A stretch of DNA of 64,000 nt from Alteromonas stellipolaris (GCF_001562115.1 NZ_CP013926.1:1860001-1924000), one strand, 5' to 3'; positions 1 through 6,927 are shown, numbered from the stretch's first letter. The notes: a model not told the origin generated them from the sequence alone. A program made the numbers and translations.

Positions 1-10
1 TTACAATAAA

Positions 11-973
11 ATGATAAAAAACCTCTTACATTCACTTTCAGTACCTTCACAGATTTCAGCACTGGTAGTTTCGCTTTGTGTGGCATTTTTAGGTTTAAGC
101 AGCGTTTCATCAATCGCGCACGCAGAAGATCATGAGAAAAGCCATGAGGCCACTCAGATAAAAGAAAAACTCTTGTTGGATACCGACATCACCAATAAAT
201 GGTACAAGGTGCCCACTAAACATACCGTTACGCTTGAAACACACTATGGTGATGTAGTCATCGCGCTTAATCCCGCTTTAGCCCCCCATCATGTAAAACG
301 ATTCCGTAAGCTAATTAAAACTGACTTTTATCAACAGGAGTACTTCTATCGCGTGGTAGATGGCTTTGTAGCACAAGGAGGGAGTAATGAAAGCCATGAG
401 CCCTCGCCAGAAACAAGTAATCTTCAAGCAGAGTTTATTGCCCCTCTGTCAGCTTCTGCTGTAGTAATTGAAGAAAACGACATGTTCGCCCCTGCTACAG
501 GTTTTCTAAATGGCTTTCCTGTGGGAATGGACAAGGCGCGCAATGAAATGTGGGCGCTTCACTGCCCTGGCACTGTCGCTTTTGCCCGTAATAGTGAAAA
601 GGACACAGCCAGTACCGAGTTTTATATTGTGATTGGGCAAGCCCCAAGACATTTAGATAGAAATATGTCTGTTATTGGGCGTGTGCTTGATGGAATGGAC
701 GTATTGCAGCAATTACCAAGGGGTCCAATAGAGAATAGCGGCGTTATTGAAGTACCTTCAGATAAGAGCCAAATAAAAAATAGTGCCCTTGGGAACAAAG
801 ATACGTCAGGTAAACAGTATTATATTCAGCTTCCATCCCACCCCGAATACCAAAAACGTATGAAAACTGGGCAAACACTCGATAATTCTTTCTTTCATGA
901 TAAAATTTATAGTCCAAGACCGATAGACGTTTGCTATTACCAGACTAAAACTTCATCAACACCATGGAATTAA
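11..973 (+). CDS. Periplasmic cyclophilin-type peptidyl-prolyl cis-trans isomerase
   Basis: A 320-residue protein with an N-terminal signal peptide (hydrophobic core about residues 15-35, likely cleavage after AHA near residue 38), so it should act in the periplasm, catalysing isomerisation of X-Pro bonds during protein folding. The cyclophilin fold runs from about residue 70 to 230. The VDGFVAQGG segment and the later GTVAFAR and STEFYIVIG segments correspond to the conserved active-site strands of the family. It is longer than E. coli PpiA (190 residues) because of an insert between the two active-site segments and a C-terminal tail of about 80 residues of unknown role. The ATG at 11 is the only reasonable start. 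It stands alone upstream of the tRNA operon. The family assignment is secure; substrates are unknown. Confidence 0.85.
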   Translation: MIKNLLHSLSVPSQISALVVSLCVAFLGLSSVSSIAHAEDHEKSHEATQIKEKLLLDTDITNKWYKVPTKHTVTLETHYGDVVIALNPALAPHHVKRFRKLIKTDFYQQEYFYRVVDGFVAQGGSNESHEPSPETSNLQAEFIAPLSASAVVIEENDMFAPATGFLNGFPVGMDKARNEMWALHCPGTVAFARNSEKDTASTEFYIVIGQAPRHLDRNMSVIGRVLDGMDVLQQLPRGPIENSGVIEVPSDKSQIKNSALGNKDTSGKQYYIQLPSHPEYQKRMKTGQTLDNSFFHDKIYSPRPIDVCYYQTKTSSTPWN

Positions 974-1079
974 GTTTAGGTTTATTGGCGAAATTTGATT
1001 AAATTCGCTGCACTTTGACTAGATTTTAGACCTGAACGCACAGATATTAGCCACTTAGAAAAAGTTCGTAAAAAAGGGG

Positions 1080-1108
1080 TTGACGGTCGCCAGTCATATC
1101 CGCATAAT
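1080..1108 (+). promoter_or_regulatory. Sigma-70 promoter of the tRNA operon
   Basis: TTGACG at 1080-1085 and CATAAT at 1103-1108 are separated by exactly 17 bases, 37 bases before the first tRNA. The bases just after the -10 are G+C-rich (ACGCGCC), the type of discriminator found in stable-RNA promoters under stringent control. Position and quality make it the likely promoter for the four tRNAs. Stringent control is inferred only from the discriminator. Confidence 0.75.
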
Positions 1109-1144
1109 ACGCGCCACTTCCTGAGAGGGAAAAGAAAAGCCGGA

Positions 1145-1221
1145 GGCTATGTAGCTCAGTTGGTTAGAGCACATCACTCATAATGATGGGGTCGCAAGTT
1201 CGAATCTCGCCATAGCCACCA
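1145..1221 (+). tRNA. tRNA-Met (anticodon CAT), elongator type
   Basis: A 77-base cloverleaf with acceptor GGCTATG paired to CATAGCC and an encoded CCA end. The anticodon stem CATCA/TGATG holds the loop CTCATAA with anticodon CAT. It closely resembles the E. coli metT/metU elongator tRNA. The paired first base excludes an initiator tRNA. It is the first gene of a Met-Leu-Gln-Gln operon, the same order in which the E. coli metT operon begins. Confidence 0.95.
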
Positions 1222-1260
1222 ATTTTCTTTTTATCTAACTTCTCTAGAGGTTCTGACTGT

Positions 1261-1345
1261 GCGGGAGTGGTGGAATTGGTAGACACGCTGGATTTAGGTT
1301 CCAGTGCTTCACGGCGTGAGAGTTCAAGTCTCTCCTTCCGCACCA
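1261..1345 (+). tRNA. tRNA-Leu (anticodon TAG)
   Basis: An 85-base class II tRNA with a long variable arm. The acceptor GCGGGAG pairs with CTTCCGC and a CCA end is encoded. The anticodon stem CTGGA/TCCAG encloses TTTAGGT with anticodon TAG, reading CUN leucine codons. It is second in the tRNA operon and corresponds to leuW in the E. coli metT operon. Confidence 0.95.
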
Positions 1346-1349
1346 CAGT

Positions 1350-1425
1350 TGGGGTATAGCCAAGTTGGTAAGGCAGCGGGTTTTGATCCCGCCATTCGTA
1401 GGTTCGAGTCCTGCTACCCCAGCCA
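1350..1425 (+). tRNA. tRNA-Gln (anticodon TTG), first copy
   Basis: A 76-base cloverleaf with acceptor TGGGGTA/TACCCCA, anticodon stem GCGGG/CCCGC and anticodon TTG, and an encoded CCA end. It begins five bases after the leucine tRNA, so the transcript must be processed. It is identical over its full length to the copy at 1467-1542. Confidence 0.95.
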
Positions 1426-1466
1426 TTTTTTCCTAGTAATTGCGCTTTTGCTGCGTGGTTATCACT

Positions 1467-1542
1467 TGGGGTATAGCCAAGTTGGTAAGGCAGCGGGTTT
1501 TGATCCCGCCATTCGTAGGTTCGAGTCCTGCTACCCCAGCCA
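1467..1542 (+). tRNA. tRNA-Gln (anticodon TTG), second copy
   Basis: Identical, base for base, to the glutamine tRNA at 1350-1425, and last in the operon before the terminator. The 41-base spacer between the copies is not itself duplicated, so the pair may be kept identical by gene conversion or be a recent duplication. Confidence 0.95.
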
Positions 1543-1550
1543 TACATAAG

Positions 1551-1576
1551 AAACCGGTCCTTCGACCGGTTTTTTG
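1551..1576 (+). terminator. Rho-independent terminator of the tRNA operon
   Basis: The arm AAACCGGTC at 1551-1559 pairs with GACCGGTTT at 1564-1572 around a four-base loop CTTC, followed by a T run. It starts nine bases after the last tRNA. Confidence 0.9.
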
Positions 1577-1698
1577 TTTTCTGCATCAATAAAGTTGTAA
1601 TCTAACTACTTATTCCCTCTTCACTCTTTTTTTCCACATGCTACTATATTTGCTTACTGTGTCTTTTGAGCGCTTTCCTGCAAGATACTTTCTTCTAC

Positions 1699-1750
1699 GG
1701 TGCTTTTGTTAAGGTGCTTTCCATTGAAGTGCTTTAGATTAAATGTGCTC
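1699..1750. repeat. Degenerate 15-bp tandem repeat
   Basis: About three and a half head-to-tail copies of a 14-15 base unit built on GGTGCTTT, in the 272-base gap between the tRNA terminator and the symporter gene. I see no open reading frame here and no glycine riboswitch core, which precedes this transporter family in some other gammaproteobacteria. Confidence 0.45.
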
Positions 1751-1848
1751 AAGATTTAGATATTAGCCTTTTAAGGTATTCGTCTTTACGCGAATAACAG
1801 CCTCTTTAGAATTTCTACGAGTCTCACAACAAAAACAAAGGAAAACGC

Positions 1849-3252
1849 GTGATATACGACTTTGTCTCGGCGGTGAATAACGTCTTATGGGGTAACGGCC
1901 AAGTATTAATTATAATGCTATTGGCGTGTGGTATTTGGTTTACCGTTAAATTAGGTGGTGTTCAATTACGTCATTTTGGTCACATGTTTTCCTTATTGAA
2001 AGGAAGCAATAAATCCTCGAAAGAAGGTATTAGTTCTTTTCAGGCATTATGTACCAGTCTATCTGCACGCGTAGGTACGGGTAATTTAGCTGGCGTAGCG
2101 GTGGCTATTTCTTTAGGTGGCTCGGGCGCTATATTCTGGATGTGGATGATTGCCATATTAGGTATGGCCACAGGCTTCGCAGAAAGTGTACTTGGCCAGC
2201 TTTATAAAGTACGCGACGAAAACGGTGAGTTTCGTGGCGGCCCTGCGTATTACATTAAACAAGGTTTAAATAAAACCTGGTTAGCAGTCGCCTTTTCTTT
2301 GTGCCTTTTCTTCGGTTATGGATTTGTGTTTAGTGCCGTGCAAGCAAATACTATCACTGATGCGCTAAACAACGCTTACCAATTCCCCAGCGAATACACG
2401 GGCATAGCCATTATTGCTCTAGCCTCTTTAATAGTAATAGGTGGCTTACGGGGTATTGCCAGGTTTGCTGAATTTGTTGTGCCTTTTATGGGTATTGGTT
2501 ATGTTTTAGTGGCATTAGGAATTACCTTTATCAACATCTCAGAACTTCCTGCTATGCTGATGGATATCATTAAGTCTGCATTCGGATTACAAGAAGCAGG
2601 CGCTGGCGCATTAGGTGCGGCCATTAAAAATGGTATTCAACGAGGATTATATTCAAACGAAGCCGGAAGTGGCTCTGTGCCCCATGCTGCGGCCAGTGCG
2701 GTGCCAAACCCTAACCACCCAGTGTCGCAAGGCTATATTCAAATGCTGGGCGTGTTTTTAGATACTATGGTGCTGTGTACCTCTACCGCGTTTATTATTC
2801 TGCTTGCAGGCGGGTCTAGCTCCGACCAAATGGAAGGGATCAGATTAACCCAAGACGCAATGAGCAGCCATTTAGGTGAAGGGGGCACCGACTTTGTTGC
2901 CGCCGCTATTAGCTTATTCGCCTTCACATCGGTTGTGGCTAACTATGCCTACGGCGAAAGTAACTTACACATGTTCAAACTTGATAACCGTGCTGGCCGA
3001 GCCGCCTACACAATAGGTTACTTGGGTATGATTTACTGGGGTGCTCAAGCAGCTATGCCGCAAGTATGGGCCATGGCCGATATGGCATTAGGACTAATGA
3101 CCGTTATCAATATCACCGCCATTGTGTGGATGACGCCTACCATCGTGTCTATCAGCAAAGATTACTTTGCTAAACGGGATAGTGGCGAAAAAGTAGAATA
3201 TAAAACCGGAGACTGTGAAATTCAGGGTAAATCTGAAGACGGTATCTGGTAA
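1849..3252 (+). CDS. AGCS-family alanine/glycine:sodium symporter
   Basis: A 467-residue inner-membrane protein of the alanine or glycine:cation symporter (AGCS) family, which imports small amino acids with sodium. About ten to eleven hydrophobic segments span the sequence. Family signatures are visible: LSARVGTGNLAGVA near residue 72, GGPAYYIKQGL near 130, the GLYSNEAGSGSVPHAAA segment near 265, and an FAFTSVVANYAYGE stretch near 355. Translation starts at a GTG at 1849 with AAAGGAAA a few bases upstream; no ATG fits better. It is a single gene closed by a terminator at 3276. Substrate preference (alanine versus glycine) cannot be told from the sequence. Confidence 0.9.
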   Translation: MIYDFVSAVNNVLWGNGQVLIIMLLACGIWFTVKLGGVQLRHFGHMFSLLKGSNKSSKEGISSFQALCTSLSARVGTGNLAGVAVAISLGGSGAIFWMWMIAILGMATGFAESVLGQLYKVRDENGEFRGGPAYYIKQGLNKTWLAVAFSLCLFFGYGFVFSAVQANTITDALNNAYQFPSEYTGIAIIALASLIVIGGLRGIARFAEFVVPFMGIGYVLVALGITFINISELPAMLMDIIKSAFGLQEAGAGALGAAIKNGIQRGLYSNEAGSGSVPHAAASAVPNPNHPVSQGYIQMLGVFLDTMVLCTSTAFIILLAGGSSSDQMEGIRLTQDAMSSHLGEGGTDFVAAAISLFAFTSVVANYAYGESNLHMFKLDNRAGRAAYTIGYLGMIYWGAQAAMPQVWAMADMALGLMTVINITAIVWMTPTIVSISKDYFAKRDSGEKVEYKTGDCEIQGKSEDGIW

Positions 3253-3275
3253 GCCTTACAGATAAAAACAAAGCT

Positions 3276-3327
3276 AAAGCAGTGGCAACTTTTTAAGAAG
3301 TTTATAAATCGTCGCCACTGCTTTTTT
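3276..3327 (+). terminator. Terminator after the AGCS symporter
   Basis: AAAGCAGTGGC at 3276-3286 pairs with GCCACTGCTTT at 3314-3324 across a 27-base loop and is followed by a T run. The reading frame on the other strand ends at 3344, so the hairpin may serve both convergent genes. Confidence 0.75.
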
Positions 3328-3343
3328 ATCGCTACGGCTATAT

Positions 3344-3961
3344 TTATTTTGGCCTGAACAGCTCAAACATATTGCTACTGTCTACCGTAAAATAATCCCC
3401 CGCTCCGCCACCGCGCATAACAGGTTCAGCTCTCAAGGTTTTATACACACCCGCTTCAATCATGTTTTTTTGTATATGCACACCCACAACTTCACCCATT
3501 ACAAACCAACTTTCACACAAACCGCCTTCCGCATTTTTTAGCTGTACGATATCGGTAAGCTTGCACTCCATACTAACAGGGCTTAATTTCACTCTAGGCA
3601 CATCAACAATGTGAGAAGCTACGGTATCTAAAGCAGCAAACGCGAACTCATCTTCATCGGCTGCTAATGGTGCACTGGTTTGGTTCATAGCCTCTACCAA
3701 TGGCTTGCTTACAAGGTTCCAACAAAACTCACCAGTCGCTTTGATATTTTTAAGTGAATCTTTATCACCTACGCTAGAAAAACCGATGATAGGTGGCGTG
3801 TAATTAAGCGCGTTGAAAAAACTATAAGGCGCTAGGTTTAGCTTACCTTCTTTACTTTTAGACGAAATCCAACCAATGGGCCTAGGCGCAATAATGGCGT
3901 TGAAAGGATCGTGGGCTAGACCATGCCCTACTTTAGGTTCGTAGAAGTGAATATCAGACAA
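3344..3961 (-). CDS. Flavin reductase-like (FMN-binding split-barrel) protein
   Basis: A 205-residue protein of the flavin reductase-like domain family (DIM6/NTAB type), which binds FMN and reduces flavin for partner enzymes. The segments PRPIGWISS near residue 26 and LNLAPYSFFNALN near 42, and the later FCWNLVS, match the flavin-binding barrel. Translation appears to start at a TTG at 3961, with AAGGAAAA seven bases upstream on the same strand; no ATG is available before the conserved region. It stands alone, so no partner oxygenase is indicated and the substrate is unknown. Confidence 0.75.
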   Translation of the reverse strand: MSDIHFYEPKVGHGLAHDPFNAIIAPRPIGWISSKSKEGKLNLAPYSFFNALNYTPPIIGFSSVGDKDSLKNIKATGEFCWNLVSKPLVEAMNQTSAPLAADEDEFAFAALDTVASHIVDVPRVKLSPVSMECKLTDIVQLKNAEGGLCESWFVMGEVVGVHIQKNMIEAGVYKTLRAEPVMRGGGAGDYFTVDSSNMFELFRPK

Positions 3962-4225
3962 GAATTTTCCTTAGCAATCATGGTGGTTAATTAACTAACT
4001 TTTTTATCATTGTGAGTATAGCGGCTAAGGTGTTTAAATTGCAGTAGTGAGTTTAGGCTGGTTGTAAGTTTAGGCTAGCTGGGAGTTTAAGTTAGTTGTG
4101 AGTTTGGCTAACTAGCATAACTTAGCAGGCGTAATCATTTCATTATTTCGATGTGGTTAGTGTTGGTTTGCCATTCAGATGAATCGCTGAAATGTTAAAT
4201 CATTAAGCAATAAACCATCACATAC
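3962..4225. other. Non-coding gap with a 17-bp tandem repeat
   Basis: This is the non-coding part of the gap between the flavin reductase-like gene and the lysine-rich gene. It contains four head-to-tail copies of a degenerate 17-base unit of the form GTGAGTTTAGGCTGGTT at 4047-4114. I see no coding frame. The TTG-start gene's ribosome-binding site occupies the left edge. Confidence 0.5.
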
Positions 4226-4265
4226 AAAAAACGGCGTTAAGCCATGCTTATACGCCGTTTTTTAT
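4226..4265 (-). terminator. Hairpin terminator after the lysine-rich small gene
   Basis: AACGGCGTA-type arms (ACGGCGT near 4231, ACGCCGT near 4252) enclose a loop containing a TAAGC/GCTTA inner stem. A-runs on one side and T-runs on the other let it work in both directions. On the minus strand it lies about 25 bases beyond the stop codon of the small gene at 4288. Confidence 0.7.
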
Positions 4266-4287
4266 TTTTATGAATTAAGAAAACAAA

Positions 4288-4404
4288 CTATTTTTTCTTC
4301 GCTTTTTTAAGTTCTTTCTTAAGCTTTTTAAGCTTACCTTCTTGCTTAGAAATTTTAGCTTTAGTTACTTTGATTTCTTGTTTAACTTTCTTAGCTTTAG
4401 CCAT
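4288..4404 (-). CDS. Small lysine-rich basic protein, unknown function
   Basis: A 38-residue protein in which roughly half the residues are lysine and almost none are hydrophobic apart from spaced isoleucine, leucine and valine, suggesting a short helix or coiled coil that binds nucleic acid. I chose the ATG at 4404 because AAGGA lies eight bases upstream. A longer frame to 4479 has no comparable site and its extra part reads unlike the rest. A terminator follows at 4226-4265, so it is a complete single-gene unit. A DNA- or RNA-binding role is inference from charge only; I do not recognise a named family. Confidence 0.6.
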   Translation of the reverse strand: MAKAKKVKQEIKVTKAKISKQEGKLKKLKKELKKAKKK

Positions 4405-4517
4405 TGGAAATATCCTTTTATTGCTATTGGTTATTGAGTGAGGAATGCTAGGCAATATACGCTCACTTGATGTAATCACTGCTTAAAGAGAAAATGCATT
4501 ATTTGTTTCGCAAACTA

Positions 4518-4691
4518 CTAATCCGAAGACTTCGCTTTTTGCGCTTCAGTGAATTCTTTAATAAACCGCCTGATCTCTCTTGCCGCTGTAGTATCAAGCT
4601 CTTCACAGAGATGAATAAAGTCGGCACGCTCCTGGTCGTTAATGCGAATAATCAGCTGACTATTCTTTTTTTTATTCTTTTTCTTATCCAA
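4518..4691 (-). CDS. Small ribbon-helix-helix DNA-binding protein
   Basis: A 57-residue protein with a lysine-rich start (about residues 2-10), a short strand LIIRIN (13-18), and two helices (about 19-32 and 34-50) separated by LDTTAA. This order is the ribbon-helix-helix fold of CopG/Arc/MetJ-type repressors and antitoxins. Translation starts at TTG 4691. An in-frame stop lies four codons upstream, and GAGG sits seven bases before the TTG, so this is the likely start. No toxin gene adjoins it, so a stand-alone repressor is more likely than an antitoxin. A perfect inverted repeat upstream (4766-4786) is a plausible operator. The fold is well supported by pattern; the targets are unknown. Confidence 0.65.
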   Translation of the reverse strand: MDKKKNKKKNSQLIIRINDQERADFIHLCEELDTTAAREIRRFIKEFTEAQKAKSSD

Positions 4692-4765
4692 CGTGAGTCC
4701 TCATCAAGAACAGCAGTATCTGTAAATGCCAGCCCGTAAATGCCGATAGATACCAGATCATGCGT

Positions 4766-4786
4766 TATATGACTATACATCATATA
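4766..4786. promoter_or_regulatory. Perfect inverted repeat, candidate operator
   Basis: TATATGA at 4766-4772 and TCATATA at 4780-4786 form a perfect 7-7-7 inverted repeat with spacer CTATACA. It lies about 75 bases upstream of the ribbon-helix-helix gene, where its promoter should be, and could be an autoregulatory site. The palindrome GTATATAC at 4793-4800 follows it. Binding is inferred. Confidence 0.4.
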
Positions 4787-4873
4787 GCACTTGTATATAC
4801 ATTTTCAACATTTACTACTGTTGTATGGCACCTTTGTTTAACTGATATAGCAAAAAACGAGAAAACTAGGCGT

Positions 4874-4906
4874 AAAAAAACGGCCTATGATAAACAAAGG
4901 CCGTTT
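4874..4906 (-). terminator. Terminator after the AhpD-like gene
   Basis: On the minus strand AAACGGCCT pairs with AGGCCGTTT across an 11-base loop and is followed by seven T residues. It lies about 80 bases beyond the stop codon at 4985. Confidence 0.85.
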
Positions 4907-4984
4907 CTTGTATGCGTATGTTCTACATTAACTTTCGTAAAACCATAGCTGTTTTTACCACGGGTGGAAGGTTTGTCCTCTACC

Positions 4985-5536
4985 TTACTTCGGTTCCCAA
5001 GCAAACGATTTGAATGCGTCGTCTACAGGGGTATCAGCTAGGTGGTTTGTGTAGTTGCTCATCACTTTTTGCGCTAAAATTAGAATAATTTCTAATAGTT
5101 GCTTGTGCGCATAACCCGCATCATAAAACGCTTTAAGTTGTGCATCATCGATGTGACCACGACCACGCGTTACTGCTAATACGGTATCTTTCAATGTGTT
5201 TAGCTTGGCATCAGAAAGGGTTTCGTCGTTGCGTAACTCTTCAATTAGCTCATCACTTACTTTCATGCTTTTAGCAATACCCGTATGCGCTGGTACGCAG
5301 TAATGACACGCATGCTCTACGTTAACCGCTTGCCATACTACAGTAAGCTCTTCTGCATTGAATGAGGTATCTTGTGCCAAACCGTGAAGTACTTGATAAC
5401 CTTCAAGCAACGTTGGCGCTTCCGCCATTACTGCATGCAAGTTAGGGATCATACCGAAAGCTTTTTGAGAATTCTCAAGAAGTGGTTTAGCTGCTTCTGG
5501 TGCGCTATCTGCTGTGTGTAATGTAAAATCGCTCAT
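4985..5536 (-). CDS. AhpD-like carboxymuconolactone decarboxylase-family protein
   Basis: A 183-residue all-helical protein of the CMD/AhpD family. The motif EHACHYCVPAHTG places C77 and C80 as a CXXC pair with H84 three residues further on, the arrangement used by AhpD-type alkylhydroperoxidases for thiol peroxidase chemistry. It is therefore more likely a peroxidase-like enzyme than a decarboxylase. The ATG at 5536 starts the conserved region. It is divergent from a TetR regulator, and two palindromes lie between them, one over this gene's -35 box. Repression by that TetR protein, relieved by some small molecule or oxidant, is the natural inference. A terminator follows at 4874-4906. Confidence 0.8.
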   Translation of the reverse strand: MSDFTLHTADSAPEAAKPLLENSQKAFGMIPNLHAVMAEAPTLLEGYQVLHGLAQDTSFNAEELTVVWQAVNVEHACHYCVPAHTGIAKSMKVSDELIEELRNDETLSDAKLNTLKDTVLAVTRGRGHIDDAQLKAFYDAGYAHKQLLEIILILAQKVMSNYTNHLADTPVDDAFKSFAWEPK

Positions 5537-5614
5537 GTCACTCTCCTATTGATGTGAACTGAAAACCAGTAACTAAAATTGATAATAAATACTGATTACG
5601 TTTTGATGTAATAC

Positions 5615-5666
5615 AATATAGGTTTACTTGAACACTTGTTCAAGTCATAATTGAACAAGTGTTCAA
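5615..5666. promoter_or_regulatory. Divergent promoters with two TetR-type palindromic operators
   Basis: Two 16-base palindromes, each with arms TTGAACA/TGTTCAA, lie at 5628-5643 and 5651-5666; the second is the exact reverse complement of the first and their centres are 23 bases apart. On the minus strand TTGAAC (5643-5638) and TATATT (5620-5615) are 17 bases apart and would serve the AhpD-like gene. On the plus strand TTTACT (5623-5628) and CATAAT (5646-5651) are 17 bases apart and would serve tetR. The palindromes overlap both promoters, as expected for a TetR regulator controlling itself and its neighbour. Confidence 0.75.
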
Positions 5667-5692
5667 AACATTCGAATATAAGGTATACCAGA

Positions 5693-6274
5693 ATGAAATA
5701 TGTAGAGTCTGAAGTGATTGAGAAGGCCACCACGCTTTTTTGGCAAAAAGGCTTTCAGGCCGCTGGTATGCGCGACATTCAACAAGCCTTAGATATGCGA
5801 CCAGGTAGTATTTACGCGCGTTTTAAAAGTAAAGAAGGTTTGTTCCAACTGGTAGTGGAAAAGTATGTAGCCCACACTCAGCAGAAACTCAGCACCGTAA
5901 TTGGTGCTGATACTCCTCTTGATGCCTTGCGTGCATTTTTTGTCAACGAGCTTATTAATCCTGAAGAAATACGCTTTCAGCGCCAATGCTTATTGATTAA
6001 GTCTATTACCGAATTAGAAATGTTGGGTGAAAACGGGAAACAGTCTGTACTTGATGGCATGAGTACCTTAAAAACTTGCTTCAAATCGATTGTAAAAAAG
6101 GCCGTTCAAACTAACTCATTACCTTCGAGTACACCCGTTGATAAAGCCGCAGATTGGTTACAAAACCAATTTGTAGGGCTTCGTACTTTTGCCTTAATGC
6201 AGAGCGACAATCTCGCCATTGAATCTATGATTGATAAAGTACTCATCGACCTTAAGACATCTTGGCCTGAGTAA
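5693..6274 (+). CDS. TetR/AcrR-family transcriptional regulator
   Basis: A 193-residue regulator. The N-terminal helix-turn-helix, about residues 10-50, contains GMRDIQQALDMRPGSIYARF, typical of the family, and the rest is a helical ligand-binding and dimer domain with a TetR_C-like LQNQFVGLRTFAL segment. The ATG at 5693 is chosen because AAGG lies nine bases upstream. A longer frame begins at a TTG inside the second operator palindrome and would need an untranslated start upstream of the likely transcription start. It is divergent from the AhpD-like gene, its probable target, and probably autoregulated. The ligand is unknown. Confidence 0.88.
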   Translation: MKYVESEVIEKATTLFWQKGFQAAGMRDIQQALDMRPGSIYARFKSKEGLFQLVVEKYVAHTQQKLSTVIGADTPLDALRAFFVNELINPEEIRFQRQCLLIKSITELEMLGENGKQSVLDGMSTLKTCFKSIVKKAVQTNSLPSSTPVDKAADWLQNQFVGLRTFALMQSDNLAIESMIDKVLIDLKTSWPE

Positions 6275-6285
6275 TTGGTGCAGAA

Positions 6286-6722
6286 GGTGGGCTTTTATTA
6301 GAAACTTTCCACTGTATAAATTTGGTGGCAGAGTACTTTTGGGTGGGCTTATCACGTACTTCTGAATGTTAGCTTTTCGCTTGGTGAATCAGAGGCGTTG
6401 GGAGAGCTTGTATTCGCAACTTTCCTCAGTAGAATTCTGCGGCAGACTGCCTATCGACGGGCTTATCGGGGATTTTTTACTGCTGACTCTTCGCTCGATG
6501 TATCTAGAGAGTCGGGAGAGTGTGCATTAGAAACCTTCCACAGCATGGATGCTGTGGCAGAGCGCCCATGGATGGGTTTACCGCGCGTTTCTGAATGTTA
6601 GCTTTTCGCACGTTGTATCTGAGGCATTGGGAGAGCTTGCATTAGAAACCTTCCACAGCATGGAGGCTGTGGCAGAGCGCCCATGGATGGGTTTACCGCG
6701 CGTTTCTAATGCAAGCTTTCCC
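6286..6722. repeat. Four-unit structured repeat of about 115 bp
   Basis: Four head-to-tail units begin near 6286 and at 6400, 6514 and 6629, marked by GGGAGAG in the last three. The last two are nearly identical over some 90 bases; the first two are diverged. Each core carries a CCACAGC/GCTGTGG hairpin, then CCCATGGATGGG, then GCGTTTCT. In the last unit the arms 6629-6649 and 6702-6722 are 21-base inverted repeats with one G-T pair, enclosing the hairpin at 6653-6672 and a second weak stem, so it could fold as a three-way junction. It starts 12 bases after the tetR stop codon and fills the gap to the next gene. Frames running through it look like translated repeat, not protein. Confidence 0.7.
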
Positions 6723-6750
6723 AAGGGCCACCATCATTCGAGCCGAACAA

Positions 6751-6927
6751 CTAACTAAACATCATGCGCAGAAGTTGTGCTACCAGTAATATGCCCATTA
6801 GCGGCCATATCCACTTAGACCATTTGGCGGTGTCTTCATCACTAATGCGCATTTTAGAGCGTTCGATAAGTGGTATCACTATGAAAAGTGCGCCGAACAG
6901 TACGGCAAGTATTATTAAAACTTCCAT
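6751..6927 (-). CDS. Small two-helix membrane protein coupled to the ubiF-like gene
   Basis: A 58-residue protein with two hydrophobic segments, about residues 2-20 and 38-56, joined by a charged loop with ERSKMRISDEDTAKW. Its ATG at 6927 lies inside the last codons of the ubiF-like hydroxylase gene, so the two frames overlap by 13 bases and translation is probably coupled. It ends at a TAG just before the structured repeat. I do not recognise the family. Membrane location is clear from hydrophobicity. A link to ubiquinone biosynthesis, for example as a membrane anchor, is only suggested by the overlap. Confidence 0.65.
   Translation of the reverse strand: MEVLIILAVLFGALFIVIPLIERSKMRISDEDTAKWSKWIWPLMGILLVAQLLRMMFS

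Noticed and set aside
1164..1589. Overlapping open frames of 60-141 codons on both strands across the tRNA operon
   Set aside because: They read through the four tRNA genes, and the repeated peptide comes from the two identical glutamine tRNAs.
1577..1848. Possible glycine riboswitch before the AGCS symporter
   Set aside because: Riboswitches precede this family in some relatives, but I see neither the conserved core sequences nor the paired-aptamer layout; the region is A+T-rich with a short degenerate repeat.
6398..6758. Plus-strand frames encoding a repeated ERPWMGLPRV peptide
   Set aside because: They are translations of the structured DNA repeat, have no good ribosome-binding sites and stop irregularly.
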